A stretch of DNA of 64,000 bases from Budorcas taxicolor (GCF_023091745.1 NC_068910.1:136355170-136419169), one strand, 5' to 3'; counted from the stretch's first letter, positions 44,526 to 57,235 are shown. Made by a program: numbers and translations. The notes: generated by a model not told the origin, from the sequence alone.

Positions 44526-46442
44526 ACTATACACGATCCTTATCTTATCCAGGGGCTTCAGGGGCATAGGACCATGGTTTAAGGTACCTTATCGCTATCT
44601 TGCAATTCTTGACTTTGTCTTTGAGCTTGTGTTCTGCAAGTGCAGGCTCATGAAGCCTGTGAGGACAGAATGCTAGTGGATCCATGACGTATGGAATTCA
44701 TCCAGGCTCAGAGTGAGATATAAGTGTGTTACATCTATGACTGAGTGAGTAGGCTGATAATAGATCTGAGAAGCCACATTCTCCTTTAGAACCAGAACTT
44801 TCTTTCTACGCCCAAGAAGGTAATTTATTTTAAGAAATACAAATGACCAAGGAATTCTAGCATATCCTTTCTTACTCAAGGTACTTCCCTGCAGCCAATC
44901 ACTTGCGCTGAATATCCTGACACAGAAGAAAAGGGACAGTGAGGACAATCCATTGCTCCTTTTCCTTTCCATCCGTTCTTTCTCATCAATAAGCTGAAGG
45001 TAAAGAGTGCTGGTAGAATGTGTGAGTGTCAAAAGGTTAAATAAAAACAGTTAAGCCTGTTTTTTTTTGCAGTATTTCCTCTGTTCTAGTAAGAATAGGC
45101 TAAACATTTGTACACAAACTAAAAAATGTGAATAGTATAATTTTGGTGGTTCCAAATACTAGTTAAATGCTCTTATATTGTATTTAAATGGGCATTATTA
45201 CAATATATAAAAGGTAAAATTCATATTAATAAATGAAAATTTTAATTAGAACAATGTAAAATAAAAACTACAAATCAAGAGAAACTGTAGAAGAAAGGAA
45301 AAAGTCTTATATTATAGTACCTTTAACAGTACTTTTTTCCTGCTCTTTGAACAAGGGGCTCCACATTATAATTGTGATCTGGGGCTAGTAAAATATATTG
45401 CCATTTCTGTCCTATCTTGTCCAGCATTCAAACAGGAACATTTCTGAGAATGACATAGAACACTATTAGTAATCCCTTCTGGCTACAGGTACACCTGGGC
45501 CTCTCCTGAGCAGTGCAGGGCATGGCTATCCTAAATTTGAAAGTCCATAATGGTGAAGGAGAAAGCAAAATAGCAGTAAAGGCATTCTGCTTTCTTTCTT
45601 TCAACTGAAGGAAATGTTACAAAGTTGTATTTTCTAAGTGTGCATGTGTTAACTAGTAGGCTAACTCTAGATGTTTTAGCAGACCACACAATGGGCTTAG
45701 AAACAGGTTATGCTTGCTCTTTCCCTGTTGTTCTACACATAGAAGAATCTTCTTGGTTATTTATCTTTAGCTTGCCCAGCCTTCAAAACCTCAACTTTTT
45801 TGTGTGCTTTTTCTTGCCTCTGACATTCTTAAAATTTTGTGTCATTCTATACACATCCTTGATTTTGTGCCCCTCCTTCCATCTTCGTGCGTGTGCCCTC
45901 TTGAAATCAGAACTCATCAGCAGAAATGCTGTTTCCTTTCGATGTCTTTTTTTTCTTCCTCATTAGGATCATTCACAATTTTAGGCTCTGCATTTTGTTT
46001 TTAGAATCATCCTTTTTTTAGCCATACTCCCTTTCAGAGATTCTCACCATGAGATCATCTGTTTTGAACTTTTTGAAGTCTGCTTTCCTCAAGTCTGGAA
46101 GTCTGAAGACACGCATCTGACTTGTCCTGCTTGAATGGGATGAGCACTCTCTTCAAAATTCCTGTGAGTTTTGCATCACTAACAGTTCTTTGCTGGCAGA
46201 ATCCAGTCTGTATAATCACTTTCCCTTGTCACCTGTTCCTTTCAAGTGATGAAATTTTCAATCAAGCCACTTAGGAATTTACTTAATATCCTGCTTTTCA
46301 AAAAAGTTGGGGACTTATAGACTTCTACTACATGTCCATTTTAAAAGTCAACATTTGTCATTATGTTTTATCTCTGTGATAGTTTTCAAAATATGTCTAC
46401 AATAGTATCTCCCATCCCAGTTAATCTTATTACTAGTGACTT
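44526..46442. other. Gene-free stretch, AT-rich
   Basis: No recognised repeat or exon. The part 45060-45330 is strongly AT-rich. The plus frame 45625-45966 has no motifs. Confidence 0.4.
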
Positions 46443-47172
46443 TGACATTTCTCCCCTCAATAGGTGGGGCCTGTATTTCCACCTCTTAAACACAGCAGTC
46501 TTGTGACCATGGCAGAAAGGATGCTATGGAACCTCCAAGGCTAGAGCATGAAAGTGAAAGTGAAGTCGCTCAGTTGTGTCCGACTCTTTGCGACCCCATG
46601 GACTGCAGCATACCAGGCTCCTCCATCCATGGGATTCTCCAGGCAAGAGTACTGGAGTGGGTTGCCATTTCCTTCTCCAGGGGATCTTCCCAACCCAGGG
46701 ATCGAACCCAGTTCTCCTGCATTGTAGGCAGACCCTTTACCATCTGAGCCACCAGGGAAATCATGTGATATAGCTTCCACCTGGTTCTCTCTAGGGATGC
46801 TCATTCCTGGAACTGAGCAGCCATGCTGTGAGGAAAACCAAACTAGGTCAGGTGGAGAAACCATGTGGAGAAGTCACATGTAGGTATTTTGGAAGACAGC
46901 CCAGGTGAAGGCCCAGCCAATAACCAGCAACAATAGCCAGACTTATGAGTAGAAAAGCTTACGAGTTCAGATGATTAGAGCCTCCCAGACTTCACATCTT
47001 CCCAACTGAAGTCCTAGAGAAGGTAGCCCAAAGACAAGCCATCCCCTTGTCTTTGTCCTGTCTGAATTCCTGATCCACAGAAACTATGAGAGAGAATACA
47101 TACATGATAGTTTCTTAAGCCACCAAGTCTTGGGAGATGATTTGTGATGCAGCAATAGAGAACATATTAGCT
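46443..47172 (-). mobile_element. MaLR/LTR-like old repeat, split by Bov-tA
   Basis: The two arms flank a Bov-tA. The right arm contains tgaggaaaaccaaac, aaaccatgtggagaagtcacatg, ttcctgatccacagaaactatg and the terminal cttaagccaccaagtcttggg ... gatgcagcaatagagaac, i.e. the reversed start of a MaLR-type LTR. The family is inferred, not verified. Confidence 0.5.
46548..46765 (-). mobile_element. Bov-tA SINE
   Basis: On the minus strand the head is at the right (reverse of CCACCAGGGAAATC near 46750) and the body ends in a TTCACTTTCACTTTCATG tail at the left. The reversed B box GGGATCGAACCC is intact. It sits inside the MaLR-like repeat. Confidence 0.94.
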
Positions 47173-47346
47173 AAGAAACAAAAATTAAGACTGACTAAAA
47201 ATCCATCATCTATACCCACTTTTCTGACTGGCTGAAACTTGGTTTACTGCCATTCCAAAAAGCTATCCCTGTAATTTAAATTCAATTCCACCAGGTGGAA
47301 GTGAAGCCATGATTGACTCAATACTAACCCAGTCATTGGGCAGAGA

Positions 47347-47494
47347 CTGTACTCCCTTTTCTTTTTTTTGGCTGCAGCTGTGCAGCTTCTGAGATCTTAG
47401 TTCCCAAGCCAGGGATTGAACCCATGCCCTTAGCAGTGAAAGAGCAGAGTCCTAACCACTGGATCACCAGGGAATTGCCTGTACTCCCTTTTCT
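47347..47494 (-). mobile_element. CHR-1-type SINE with perfect 16-bp TSD
   Basis: The SINE is 47363-47478 on the minus strand: the plus strand shows TTTTTTTGGCTGCAGC at the left, a reversed B box (AGGGATTGAACCC), and CCACTGGATCACCAGGG at the right. The identical 16-base repeats CTGTACTCCCTTTTCT at 47347-47362 and 47479-47494 fix both ends. Confidence 0.93.
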
Positions 47495-47882
47495 AAATCA
47501 TACTTTTGTATGACATTTAATCTTGGTTATTAAAGCAGTTAGATCATCTCTGCTTAGTATACTGTGTGAATTTAAGAAAGAGCAAAATTAAAACATTTCT
47601 CACATACTTCTCTAGCTGACTAACATAACACACAATTCTATCTAATTTCAGACCCCCTGTTGGAAAATGTTCCCTCCTATTTTAATTTATTGAGTCAGAG
47701 ATTGTGTGGTTGCAATGAACAGAACCTATTCAAACTGGCTTAAGTAAAAAAGAAATATGATTAGAAATAGAGGGATCTGGTAGAACCAAAAGCAGGAGTG
47801 AGGCCAGGCTTTATAAGAATGATGCCAAAAATGGCAAAGTTGATGAGAGCCAGACTGGTTTGTCTCTTCAAGTCTTTGCCTC
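47495..47882. other. Unique sequence
   Basis: No repeat or exon signature was recognised. Confidence 0.4.
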
Positions 47883-48050
47883 TTAGAGCTCTGCTCCAGC
47901 TGCTGCTTCTGCTGCTGCTAAGTCGCTTCAGTCATGCCCAACTCTGTGCGACCCCAAAGATGGCAGCCCACCAGGCTCCTCTGTCCCTGGGATTCTCCAG
48001 GCAAGAATACTGGAGTGGGTTGCCATTTCCTTCTCCATTTTAGCGCTCTG
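47883..48050 (-). mobile_element. BOV-A monomer SINE with 11-bp TSD
   Basis: The body is 47894-48039 with the CTGCTGCTTCTGCTGCTGC tail of BOV-A2 at its left. The flanks TTAGAGCTCTG (47883-47893) and TTAGCGCTCTG (48040-48050) match at ten of eleven bases. Confidence 0.93.
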
Positions 48051-48137
48051 TTGCCTCTTATATCTAACTCTTTAGGACACATTTCTCATCCCTCTTTCTC
48101 CTCCTCCCACACCCCCTCCTCCCTCCGGAGAGCATAT

Positions 48138-48358
48138 TGTTAAGGACACTCTCTGAAGTCAAGATGCCTAGATTCAAATACTAGCTCCACCATTTAGTTG
48201 CTTATGACCTTGAGCAAGTTCCTTAAGCTTCTGTTCTTCAGTTTTCTCATTTATAAAATGGGGATGAAGAAACTAATTGTAATTACCTTGTAGGATTGTT
48301 GTGAGATTAAGTGACTCATATAAATAAAGTTCTTTAAACAGTGCCTGGTACTTTGTAA
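48138..48358 (+). mobile_element. MIR SINE, nearly full length
   Basis: The whole MIR order is visible: gttaaggacactctctg, gattcaaatactagctcc (degenerate B box), tatgaccttgagcaagttcc, cattta-taaaatggggatg, taggattgttgtgagatt and cagtgcctggtac. It is the best preserved MIR in the window. Confidence 0.85.
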
Positions 48359-50134
48359 GTTTGGCTTTCATTGTTATCTTTCTCAGCTCACTTTGTTCAG
48401 ACCTATGTCCAAACACGGGTGCCCCAATCCCAGTTTCATATCCAACTTAGAGTTCAAGCTGCTGGCAGAAACCTGCCGTTTCTGAGACCCAGTGCCCTGT
48501 TCCCAGGAGAGCGCATCTGATTGGTCCAGCTGGGGTCACCTGTCTTCTCATGGTCCAATTAGCTGTGGCAGAAGGTAAGGGAGTTGGGGATGAGCGGTCT
48601 TAGCAGGGACAGGTGGAGCAGATTGTCTGAGAAGGGGATAGTGTTGGTCCTCAGGAGAGGGCTTGTGCCACTACTCCAGCATGTGCAATCAGCTCCATTT
48701 CCAACATGGCAGCTCTGGCACTTTGAGCCTTAGCTCTTTGAGCCCCTACTGAACAGGCGCTGTTCCTGTTATTGACCGACTTCAATAGCATGAAGAAAGT
48801 GGCTTCTTCCAGCCAACACTTCTGTTCTCTCTCCCACCTCTCCTGCAAAACTAGCTCTCCTCCTTCTGCTTGGCTTTGAGGACTCTAGTCCTCTAAGATA
48901 CCACAATACAAGTGTCTCTTCCTACTAGAAGATGGATTTTACAAATCCTCACCTGGATTTCCCCCTTTGGCATCACAGTGAACCTTCCCTCTCTCAGAAC
49001 AAAAAAGAAGCATCAGATCCTTCTCATCTGGTATTGTGAGTTTGAGCTATTAAGCATGTGGTGACTATTTACTTGTTGAGGCTCTTGCTGGTAATGGAAA
49101 CTTTGAGAAATAATACTTAAAATTATTGATCTCACCATAGATAAAAAGAAAATTCAACAAAATGTTGAACAGAAAGGAGTTGGTTTATCAAAAGGATAAT
49201 GAGGTTTAAGAAACACTGTTCATCTCCTTTCATTTCTATATAACATTCTGATTGCCATTAGATTTGGTCAGTTGGGGTAAAATGCTCTGAAGCTGCTTAT
49301 TTCAAAATCTTAATGCAATCTTCAGAAATACTTGAATGTCATGGACAAATCATAGTGCTTAAATCATGGAGCAGAGCTGACTGGTGGTCCTTCCTGAGAG
49401 AAAAATGGCTGCATCTGTCTACTCAGTGCCAGGCCATCCTCTAATTGCCATGAGCTGACCTTTTCCCTGGGCTTTCTTACTCTTTTATTGGTGATTCTTT
49501 CTGTAAAGTCTCAGAACCCTTACAATGGCTGATATTCTTATTGTTTTCGGGTGTTACCATTAGACTTTCTTTCTTAGTGTCTGAGCATTGTGCATTCTTG
49601 AGGACCCTGTGAGACACAGAAAGAGCTTTTTAGGGGGAAAATGACCCATGACTGATCATTAGCTCTGTGAAATGACTGACTTGAAAGGAGGCATAATGTT
49701 CCCATCAACTATAAATGAGAAGATTGCTCACAACTTATGGTCTATATTCCCTGTATCCAATACCCCCATTTCCTTTCTCCTGAGTCATCCTTTATGAATT
49801 GATTGCTTCCCTCATTTTTTTTCTTCATAGAAATTGCTCTCTAGGCAAGGTTGTCAGACTGATTTGCAGTTTGAGCCAAAGAAGCAACCACTTTCACTCT
49901 ACCCACTTCAACTAGAAGTAGACAAAACTATCGTAATCCAATCTAATAAAGCTTAGAAGAAAACAAGATGTGTGGCCTGCTATTAAATTATTGCTATCCT
50001 CAATAAACTGTGGATGTCAAAAATAATACATATAAATGCTCCAGGGCATGTGGAGACAATGAACACAATTTACTCCAGTAATAATTAAAGGGCTGTTGGT
50101 GTTCAATTCAGATACCCACAAGAAATAGTTGCTG
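48359..50134. other. Gene-free stretch, no recognised element
   Basis: About 1.8 kb without a nameable repeat. No exon is supported. Confidence 0.4.
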
Positions 50135-50392
50135 AACTTCTCTGACTAGCTCCTCCAAAGAGGCTGCTCCACTTCTCTTCACCCTATCACCCTGAAGTAA
50201 TATTTTGTGTAGCACTTACTAGTCTCTTATATCTTTGTAGTTCTTATAGTTTTTACCTTTTATTGTTTACATTCTCTGTGAATGTAATGAAGAGCAGAGC
50301 CCTTTCCTGTGTCTCTCTCACCACTCTCTTCTCAATGCTTAGAACAAAGCTCAGTTTATAGAGGGCATCTAATAAATATTTCCTGCATTAAC
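50135..50392 (+). mobile_element. L2 LINE 3' end fragment
   Basis: The blocks caccctatcaccctgaag, gtagcacttactagtctc, and the terminal agaacaaagctcag...ctaataaatatttcc are in L2 3' order. Confidence 0.65.
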
Positions 50393-50998
50393 GTGCCCCC
50401 CGAGTACCTGGGGCCTTCCAGCCTCACTATCAGCTCCTAGAGAGTGTATCATCTCTCTTCCTGGACTCTCCTTGACATGGAACCCTGTTGGCTCTCCATA
50501 ATCCACAATAGTAGACACTATAGCTATTGCTCCTGCTGGCAATGGTGAGGATGGCTAGGGGATCCGTTTGCTGGGGGAAAGGAGAGGTAACTTCCAGAGA
50601 CATTCCATAGGCTATCCCAATTTTCAAAAGGCATTTTTTCCTTAGCCCCATCTTCAAAAGGCAAACTCTGAAAAAGCCAAGTTTTGCTATAAACTTAGTT
50701 TCTGATTAGAAACCAGTGAGGTGTATAGAGTGCAAACCCATGCAGCAGCCCATGAAGTGCACTGAACTCCAGGAAGCACCTAGAAACCAGGCCTGGTGTG
50801 TACTGAGCAATCGGAACTGTAGTTCTAGCATCAGAGAGTACCAGATGGAACCAGATACTCCTCAAAAACCTCATATTCTTGAATACAGGCTTGTGATCTT
50901 AGTCTTCTGTGACTTTAATGCTGTCTCTACTTGCCTCAGTCTGAAGCACACCAAGTCCTTTGCAAACCCTCCCGCATAGGCTGTTGTGCCACACCCCT
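50393..50998. other. Unique sequence
   Basis: No repeat or exon signature was recognised. Confidence 0.4.
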
Positions 50999-51807
50999 CA
51001 GTTCAGTTCAGTTGCTCAGTCTTGTCCGACTCTTTGCGGCCCCATGGACTGCAGCATGCCAGGCCTCCCTGTCCATCACCAACTCCCAGAGTTTACTCAA
51101 ACTCATGTACATTGAGTCGGTGATACCATCCAACCATCTCATCCTCTGGCGTCCCCTTCTCCTCCTGCCTTCAACCTTTCCCAGCATCAGTCTTTTCCAG
51201 TGAGTCAGTTCTTCACATCAAGTGGCCAAAGTATTGGAGTTTCAGCTTCAGCATCAGTTCTTTCAATGAATATTAAGGACTGATTTCCTTTAGGATGGAC
51301 TGGTTGAGTCTCCTTACAGTCCAAGGGACTCTCAAGAGCCTTCTCCAACACCACAGTTCAAAAGCATCAGTTCTTCCGTGTTCAGCTTTCTTTATAGTCT
51401 GACTCTCACATCCATACATGACCACTGGAAAAACCATAGCTTTGACTAGACGGACCTTTGTTGGCAAAGTAATGTCTCTGCTTTTAATATGCTATCTAGG
51501 TTGGTCATAAGTTTTCTTCCAAGGAGCAAGCATCTTTTAATTTCATGGCTGCAGTCACCATCTGTAGTGATTTTCAAGCCCCCCCAAATAAAGTCTGTCA
51601 CTGTTTCCATTGTTTCCCATCTATTTGCCATGAAGTGATGGGACCAGATGCCATGATCTCAGTTTTCTGAATGTTGAGCTTTAAGCCAACTTTTTCACTC
51701 TCCTCTTTCACTTTCATCAAGAGGCTTTGTAGTTCCTCTTCACTTTCTGCCATAAGGGTGGTGTCATCTGCATATCTGAGGTTATTGATATTTCTTCCGG
51801 CAATTTC
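50999..51807 (-). mobile_element. BovB LINE, 3' end including RT motif C
   Basis: It runs from the reversed terminus CAGTTCAGTTCAGTTGC to about 51807, within the RT region. The reversed YADD codons lie at about 51763-51774. Minus-strand frames of 61 and 64 codons remain; a frameshift separates them near 51446-51467. No TSD found. Confidence 0.94.
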
Positions 51808-53810
51808 CTGTTGCAGCTCAGTTACTTGTTTACATTTGTAACCAATCCTTGGGATCAGAGGTCATGTCTTGTCATTTGCCTCCCTCTTCTCAGCATGACT
51901 TTCAATAATTAAAAAAAATATCAGCCTCATCTTTATGTTTTCCTAAGCCACATGCTAATCTAGGGAAGGACTGGGGCTCATACATAAATATAAAATGTAA
52001 TGGAGAAGGGTAGGGAATAGTAAAACAGCATATTTTATTCTTAGTTCCTGGTTGTCCGGCAGCTCCCATATCAAAGGCCAAGCTGGGGGCGGGGGGAGGG
52101 CGCTTACTTCCTAACTGCTTTCATAGTTCAGAGAGAAGAGCCCTATTTTCCTTATGAGGGCCAGGCTGTGACAGAGCTGCCCAGTGGGAGTTGGAGGATA
52201 TAATACAAGGTGAAGAGGAGGGGATCCTCCCCTTCCTGCTCCAGTGGGCACTGGGAGAAGGAAAAGAGATGAAAATTGTGGAAGGAAATAATCAGGTTGG
52301 AAGTTTATAGTTTACCTCCCCGCTCCCCCCACCCCAAGTTTGAAATCCAGATGGGTGAAGATGCTAGATGGCTTTTTAAGGAAACTTCCACTCCATGGTG
52401 GCCCCCTGGGAGGAATCAGCTTGTCCCGAATTACTAACAGGAGGCCACATTAAGAGCTGAAAATGGCCACTTCAAAAAATGGCCAGCCGCAGTGCTTTCA
52501 GGCCCCACTCCAGGCTCATGTGCCATGCAAAGGCCCATAAATCCCCATATACCCTTTGGAAGATAGAGATGGTAGCTGGGGCACAAGGGAGAGGGCCTAT
52601 CAGGGGTCTCTGTGGAGCAAGGCAGAGTGAAACCTATCAGAGGCCTTAGAGCAGGTGGGGAAAGTGCCTGAGTCTCAGAGGGTGTGAGCCAACAAGGTAC
52701 CCCACACCCTGACTGAATCACAAAGTTTCCTGTGGAAACCAGAACTGGTCAGACACCCAGCCGGCAATAGGAACACACAGGGCCCAGAGGCCAGCACATG
52801 ACAGACAAGAGCTCCAAGGCCACTGCCACCATCTTGGGGTGGAATAGGGGGAGGGGAAAGACATCAGAACTTCTAAGCATTTAGCCCTATGAGTCTCTCA
52901 AAACAGGGACAGACTGAGCTACTATTGATTGGTAAGTTACTACTATCTTTACTCCCTTCACTGTAAAACAGGGACAGGATTCATGAGAAAGATTTGGGCA
53001 GTCATAGGAAAAAACCTACATTTTCTCCTCATGTCTGAGTAGTTGTGTATAGACTGGCAATTGTACTACCCATATTATTGAGTATCTACTCTTTATCTGA
53101 AGCTTCATAAAATTATGGTCTAGTGTTATAACTACTAGTGACACCAAAAATGTGAAAGTCTCTAGAAGGCTTTTAAAAATTGATTTCTAATGAATGAATG
53201 TGGTTCCAAGATAACACCAAGTTTGAAAGAGCATATCAGTTGGTATCATTAGGAACAAAAGCCATCTTCCTGCTTGGTTCACACAAAGCCGTAGTAGTGT
53301 CCCCACATGTAGTAAGATGAGTATTCTCAGGGCTGTCTTCCAGACTCCTACCATCTCCTGTGAACTGCAGAGAAATTTAGAGGAAAGGAAGGCAAGGAAA
53401 AAACTCTGATAGAAGGGCAAGTTGATAAACATGCCTATTTATCATTATACTTTCCTCTGCCTTTTTTTATCCTATTGATTTTCTTGCTCTGCTGTGTATG
53501 CCGCTATATCTAGAATGAATGTACTTGTGAGCAACTTTGCAGCTGAGTGATGATAACTTAGATAAATTATAGCTTCAGTTAAATTCTTCCCAGTCCCAAC
53601 CTGTCTGGTCCCCAGAATCCAGGAGAAAAAACCATGAACTGTAGAATGGGGTAGAACCTGTCTGTGGGTCTCTGACCATCTGTATGTCACCACTGACTGT
53701 GAGCTCTGGAAGACCAGGGTTCTTCAGTGTATTTATCTTGGCAGCCTTGAGTTATTTCCCGATGTCAGATGAATGAAAGATGCATGAAACAGTCTGAAGC
53801 AGAGCTTGCT
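51808..53810. other. Gene-free stretch, no recognised element
   Basis: G-rich and C-rich low-complexity tracts occur at 52085-52100 and 52318-52334. No exon or recent repeat is supported; 53735-53790 may hold an L2 terminus. Confidence 0.4.
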
Positions 53811-54152
53811 GCCCAACTCTTGTGCTGTGCTTAGTTGCTCAGTCATGTCTGATTCTTTGTAAACTTATGGACCGTAGCCCACCAGGCTCCTCTGTCCATG
53901 GGGTTCTCGAAGTAAAAAGAATGGAGTAGGTTGCCATGCCCTCCTCCAGGGGATCTTCCCAACCCAGTGATCGAACCCTGGTCTCCTGCATTGCAGGCAG
54001 ATTCTTTACTGTCTGAGCCACCAGGGAAGCCCAGGAATACTGGAGTGGGTAGCCTATCCCTTCTCCAGGGGGTCTGCTAACCCAGGAATTGAACTGGGGT
54101 CTCCTGCATTGCAGGTAGATTTTTACAGCTGAGCTACCAGGGCCCAGCTCTT
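53811..54152 (-). mobile_element. Dimeric tRNA-derived SINE with 11-bp TSD
   Basis: The element is 53822-54141: a full Bov-tA unit (53822-54033) joined to a second tRNA-like unit (54034-54141), both on the minus strand. Both units show the reversed head CCACCAGGG/CTACCAGGG and reversed B box. The flanks GCCCAACTCTT (53811-53821) and GCCCAGCTCTT (54142-54152) differ at one base. Confidence 0.92.
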
Positions 54153-54492
54153 CAGTTCAGTTCAGTTCAGTCACTCAGTCATGTCCGACTCTTTGCGACC
54201 CCATGTATTGCAGCACGCCAGGCCTCCCTGTCCATCACCAACTCCTGGAGTTCACTCAAACTCATGTCCATCGAGTCAGTGATGCCATCCAGCCATCTCA
54301 TCCTCTGTCGTCCCCTTCTCCTCCCGCCCTCAACCACCACCACCACCCCCCCACCAGCAACAGAGTCTTTTCCAATGAGTCAACTCTTTGCATGAGGTGG
54401 CCACAGTATTAGAGTTTCAGCTTTAGCATCAGTCCTTCCAAAGAACACCCAGGGCTGATCTTTAGAATGGACTGGTTGGATCTCCTTGCAGT
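54153..54492 (-). mobile_element. BovB LINE 3' end with CCA microsatellite
   Basis: The reversed terminus (CAGTTCAGTTCAGTTCAGTC) begins directly after the 3' TSD copy of the preceding SINE. The C-terminal ORF region follows to 54492. At 54333-54354 a CCA/C-rich expansion replaces the usual sequence between the CCGCCC and AGAGTC blocks. Confidence 0.93.
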
Positions 54493-56452
54493 CAGACAGT
54501 AAATCCCCAAAAGCTTGACATTACTGGAGAAAAGTCAAGGAGCATATCAGTCTTCCATGGGGGAGATTTGCTGGTCTCTGTCTTCTCACCTATGAAGCAG
54601 GTCTGAGGAAGCCATAGAGGATCTTGGGGTAGCTTGGGAGATCTTGGCATGATTGTGAGAGCTCTAGTGTAGCCCAGATTATTCCTTATCAAGATACTCA
54701 AGAATATGGGGTGATTCTAAAGCAAAGATTCTAGGGCCTTCAAAGTATACTCAGCTCCCACTTAATAGACAAGAACCCTTGGGGGAATTGTGGGATCACA
54801 GGGAAAGTTGGGGGGAAAAGGGAGAGACCCTGCATGATTTCAACTGTTATTTCAATGAGGGAGACTAGAGAGGGATGGGAATTCCTTGAGAAAAGGGATT
54901 AACAGTGAGCAGGGAGAAAGAGGTGAGAAATAGAGAGGGGCCTCAGAAAGGGCAGGGGGCTAGAGAGGCAGGAGTGAATGATGGAGCATTGGGGTCACAA
55001 GGGCTGTGGTCACAGCAGTTTGAGGGTTGGGAGTCATTGTTGATGTGGGGGGGAAGAAGGCAGACGTTGCTACATCTTGGAAATGCCAAAGAATCAGAGA
55101 CCTTTGTAAAATCAGAAACACAAAGAGCCAGAAAGCCTCAACTCTCTGACACCTTCCTGTTTTTTTCACCAAAAACACTAAGGCCATGAAAAGTCAGGCC
55201 AGTATCAGGGCTGCACACGCCAATAGCTCAGGGATACGAAGGCAGTTCTGGGCAGTCAAGGCTCCTGTATGGTGCCCCTTGAGTCTCGTGCAGCACCTCT
55301 GGACCCCCAAAAAGAGGCAGTTTGGCAGAGGAAATAGCTAAAGGAGAAGGATAAAAGGATTTTTTTTTAAGTCGGGAAGTCTATGAAATTTTCTCAATAA
55401 TAACAGACACCTTTCAGTGAACAGTATTTAATCCTATTAAAGCTTTGGAAGGTACTGGCAAATCACTGAGCCTTTCTTGACTAGAAGGGAATTACTGATG
55501 AGAGAATTTAATTGAGGCCATTGCCCTTCCCCAGAGGATCCCAGAGCAGCCATGAACATCAAATGTAGCTCTTCTGAGATGCCAGTAAGATTCCCTATGC
55601 CTCTCCAAACCTTTACGTCCCTCTAAAGAAACCAAACTCTCCTCAGTATGACATCCAGGACAGGATAAATGCATTTCTAATGAGGGATATACTCTTTAGG
55701 GGTTTAGATTCCATTGTTTCCAGGCTTTTTTAAACTGTCAACCAGTTGAAGGAACAACTAGGCCTGAGAGGAAAACATCTAAAGAGGCTCCTATTATCCA
55801 GGATTACGGGTCTAGAGCCCCTTCCCCCAAGGCCCTGTGAGACAAGGGGGCACAAATAGCAATGCTCATATCTCTGCCACCTGGGTGTTCTTGAGGTCCT
55901 CCTGGTAACAAGGATCCAGGGAGAGCGTGCGCAGTTTGTGTGTTTTGGATTCAGAGATAGCACTGACAGACCTGAGGGCAGGTGAGTCAGATTAGGAGAG
56001 GGCAAGCATGCTGTCAGAGGAAGTGTAGTTATCTGTGGCGAGGAAGTTGAAGGTCACCCAGAGTCCATTATGGGAAGAGAGAGGGGAAAACCGACTGAAG
56101 CGCACAGAGCGATACACATAGATTTAAAAAGCTCAGTGCTGGAGGAAGAAGGGAAAAGAGAATGTCCATATGACACAGCACAATTTACATGAAAAAAAAA
56201 ATATATCACAGGAAATACACGAAAAGATATAGATTAAATCCATGATTGCCTGTAGGGGAAGGAGAATGGGAGGGGTACATGCAGGAGAAAAGGGAATGAA
56301 TGCAGAGCAGGGCCTTGTACAGACCAAAGAGGACAGAGTGCCTTGAGATCCATGGGAATGGGGGTAGTATCTGAGGACCCTCCTTAAGAAGATCAAAGTT
56401 TTTCCTAGTGAGTTTCAAGAAAAAGTCCAAATAAACTAGTGCTCTAGGTTCT
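54493..56452. other. Gene-free stretch, no recognised element
   Basis: About 2 kb without a nameable repeat. Purine-rich around 54780-54960. No exon is supported. Confidence 0.4.
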
Positions 56453-56750
56453 GTTCCTTCTCCTGCTGCTGCTGCTAAGTCGCTTCAGTCGTGTCCAACT
56501 CTGCGCGACCCCATAGACAGCAGCCCACCAGGCTCCCCCGTCCCTGGGATTCCCCAGGCAAGAACACTGGAGTGGGTTGCCATTTCCTTCTCCAATGCAT
56601 GAAAGCGAAAAGTGAAAGTGAAGTCGCTCAGTTGTGTCTGACTCCCAGCGACCCCATGGACTGCAGCCCACCAGGTTCCTCCGTCCATGGGATTTTCCAG
56701 GCAAGAGTACTGGAGAGGGGTGCCATTTCCTTCTCCAGTTCCTTCTCCTG
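56453..56750 (-). mobile_element. Complete BOV-A2 SINE with perfect 13-bp TSD
   Basis: The dimer is 56466-56737: two BOV-A units joined by the ATGCATGAAAGCGAAAAGTG linker at about 56597-56616, with the GCT-repeat tail at the left. Identical 13-base repeats GTTCCTTCTCCTG at 56453-56465 and 56738-56750 delimit it. It is close to consensus and probably among the younger insertions here. Confidence 0.96.
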
Positions 56751-57074
56751 AAGAAGGCTTAATCCTTCAGGAAAGAAATCAGCCTTTGCCTGGTATGTGA
56801 TCTTATGAAGGCTGAAGGGCCAGTGGTCCAGGAGAAGAGGGGCCTCTTGGATGCTATGGCCTATCTGCGGGACTTCAGCTCAGCATCCCATGTGTCTTAG
56901 GGGGTACAGGAGGGCGGTCCCCAATGAGACAGCAGCAGTAGAAAGAAGTGCTACTATCCACCAGAAAGGATGCATGCTCACATCACAGGTGGAACCTTCT
57001 GATTAGCTCTGAAATAAATTTTATAGTCTGAGAAGGGAGGACATGGCTCCCAGAAAATTCTTGAGGTGCATATA
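56751..57074. other. Unique sequence
   Basis: No repeat or exon signature was recognised. Confidence 0.4.
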
Positions 57075-57205
57075 ATGATCACCTTGCAGATAAGTAAACT
57101 GAGGCTTAGAAAGAAGACAGTTTGTTTGAGGTCATATAATTAATAAGTGGCAGAGATAGCATTTAAATCTTGATGTCTGTGACTCCATGGCTCACTGCCA
57201 TGTTA
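57075..57205 (-). mobile_element. MIR SINE fragment, minus strand
   Basis: The order gataagtaaactgaggcttag, tttgaggtcatataattaataagtggcagag and gactccatggctcactgcc is reversed MIR. Confidence 0.65.
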
Positions 57206-57235
57206 TAACACCTCCAGCGCAAATCTTTTTGTTGC

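Noticed and set aside
52085..52334. G-rich and C-rich tracts that might form quadruplexes or a CpG-island promoter
   Set aside because: The tracts are short, CpG is sparse around them, and no exon or transcription-start signal is recognisable.
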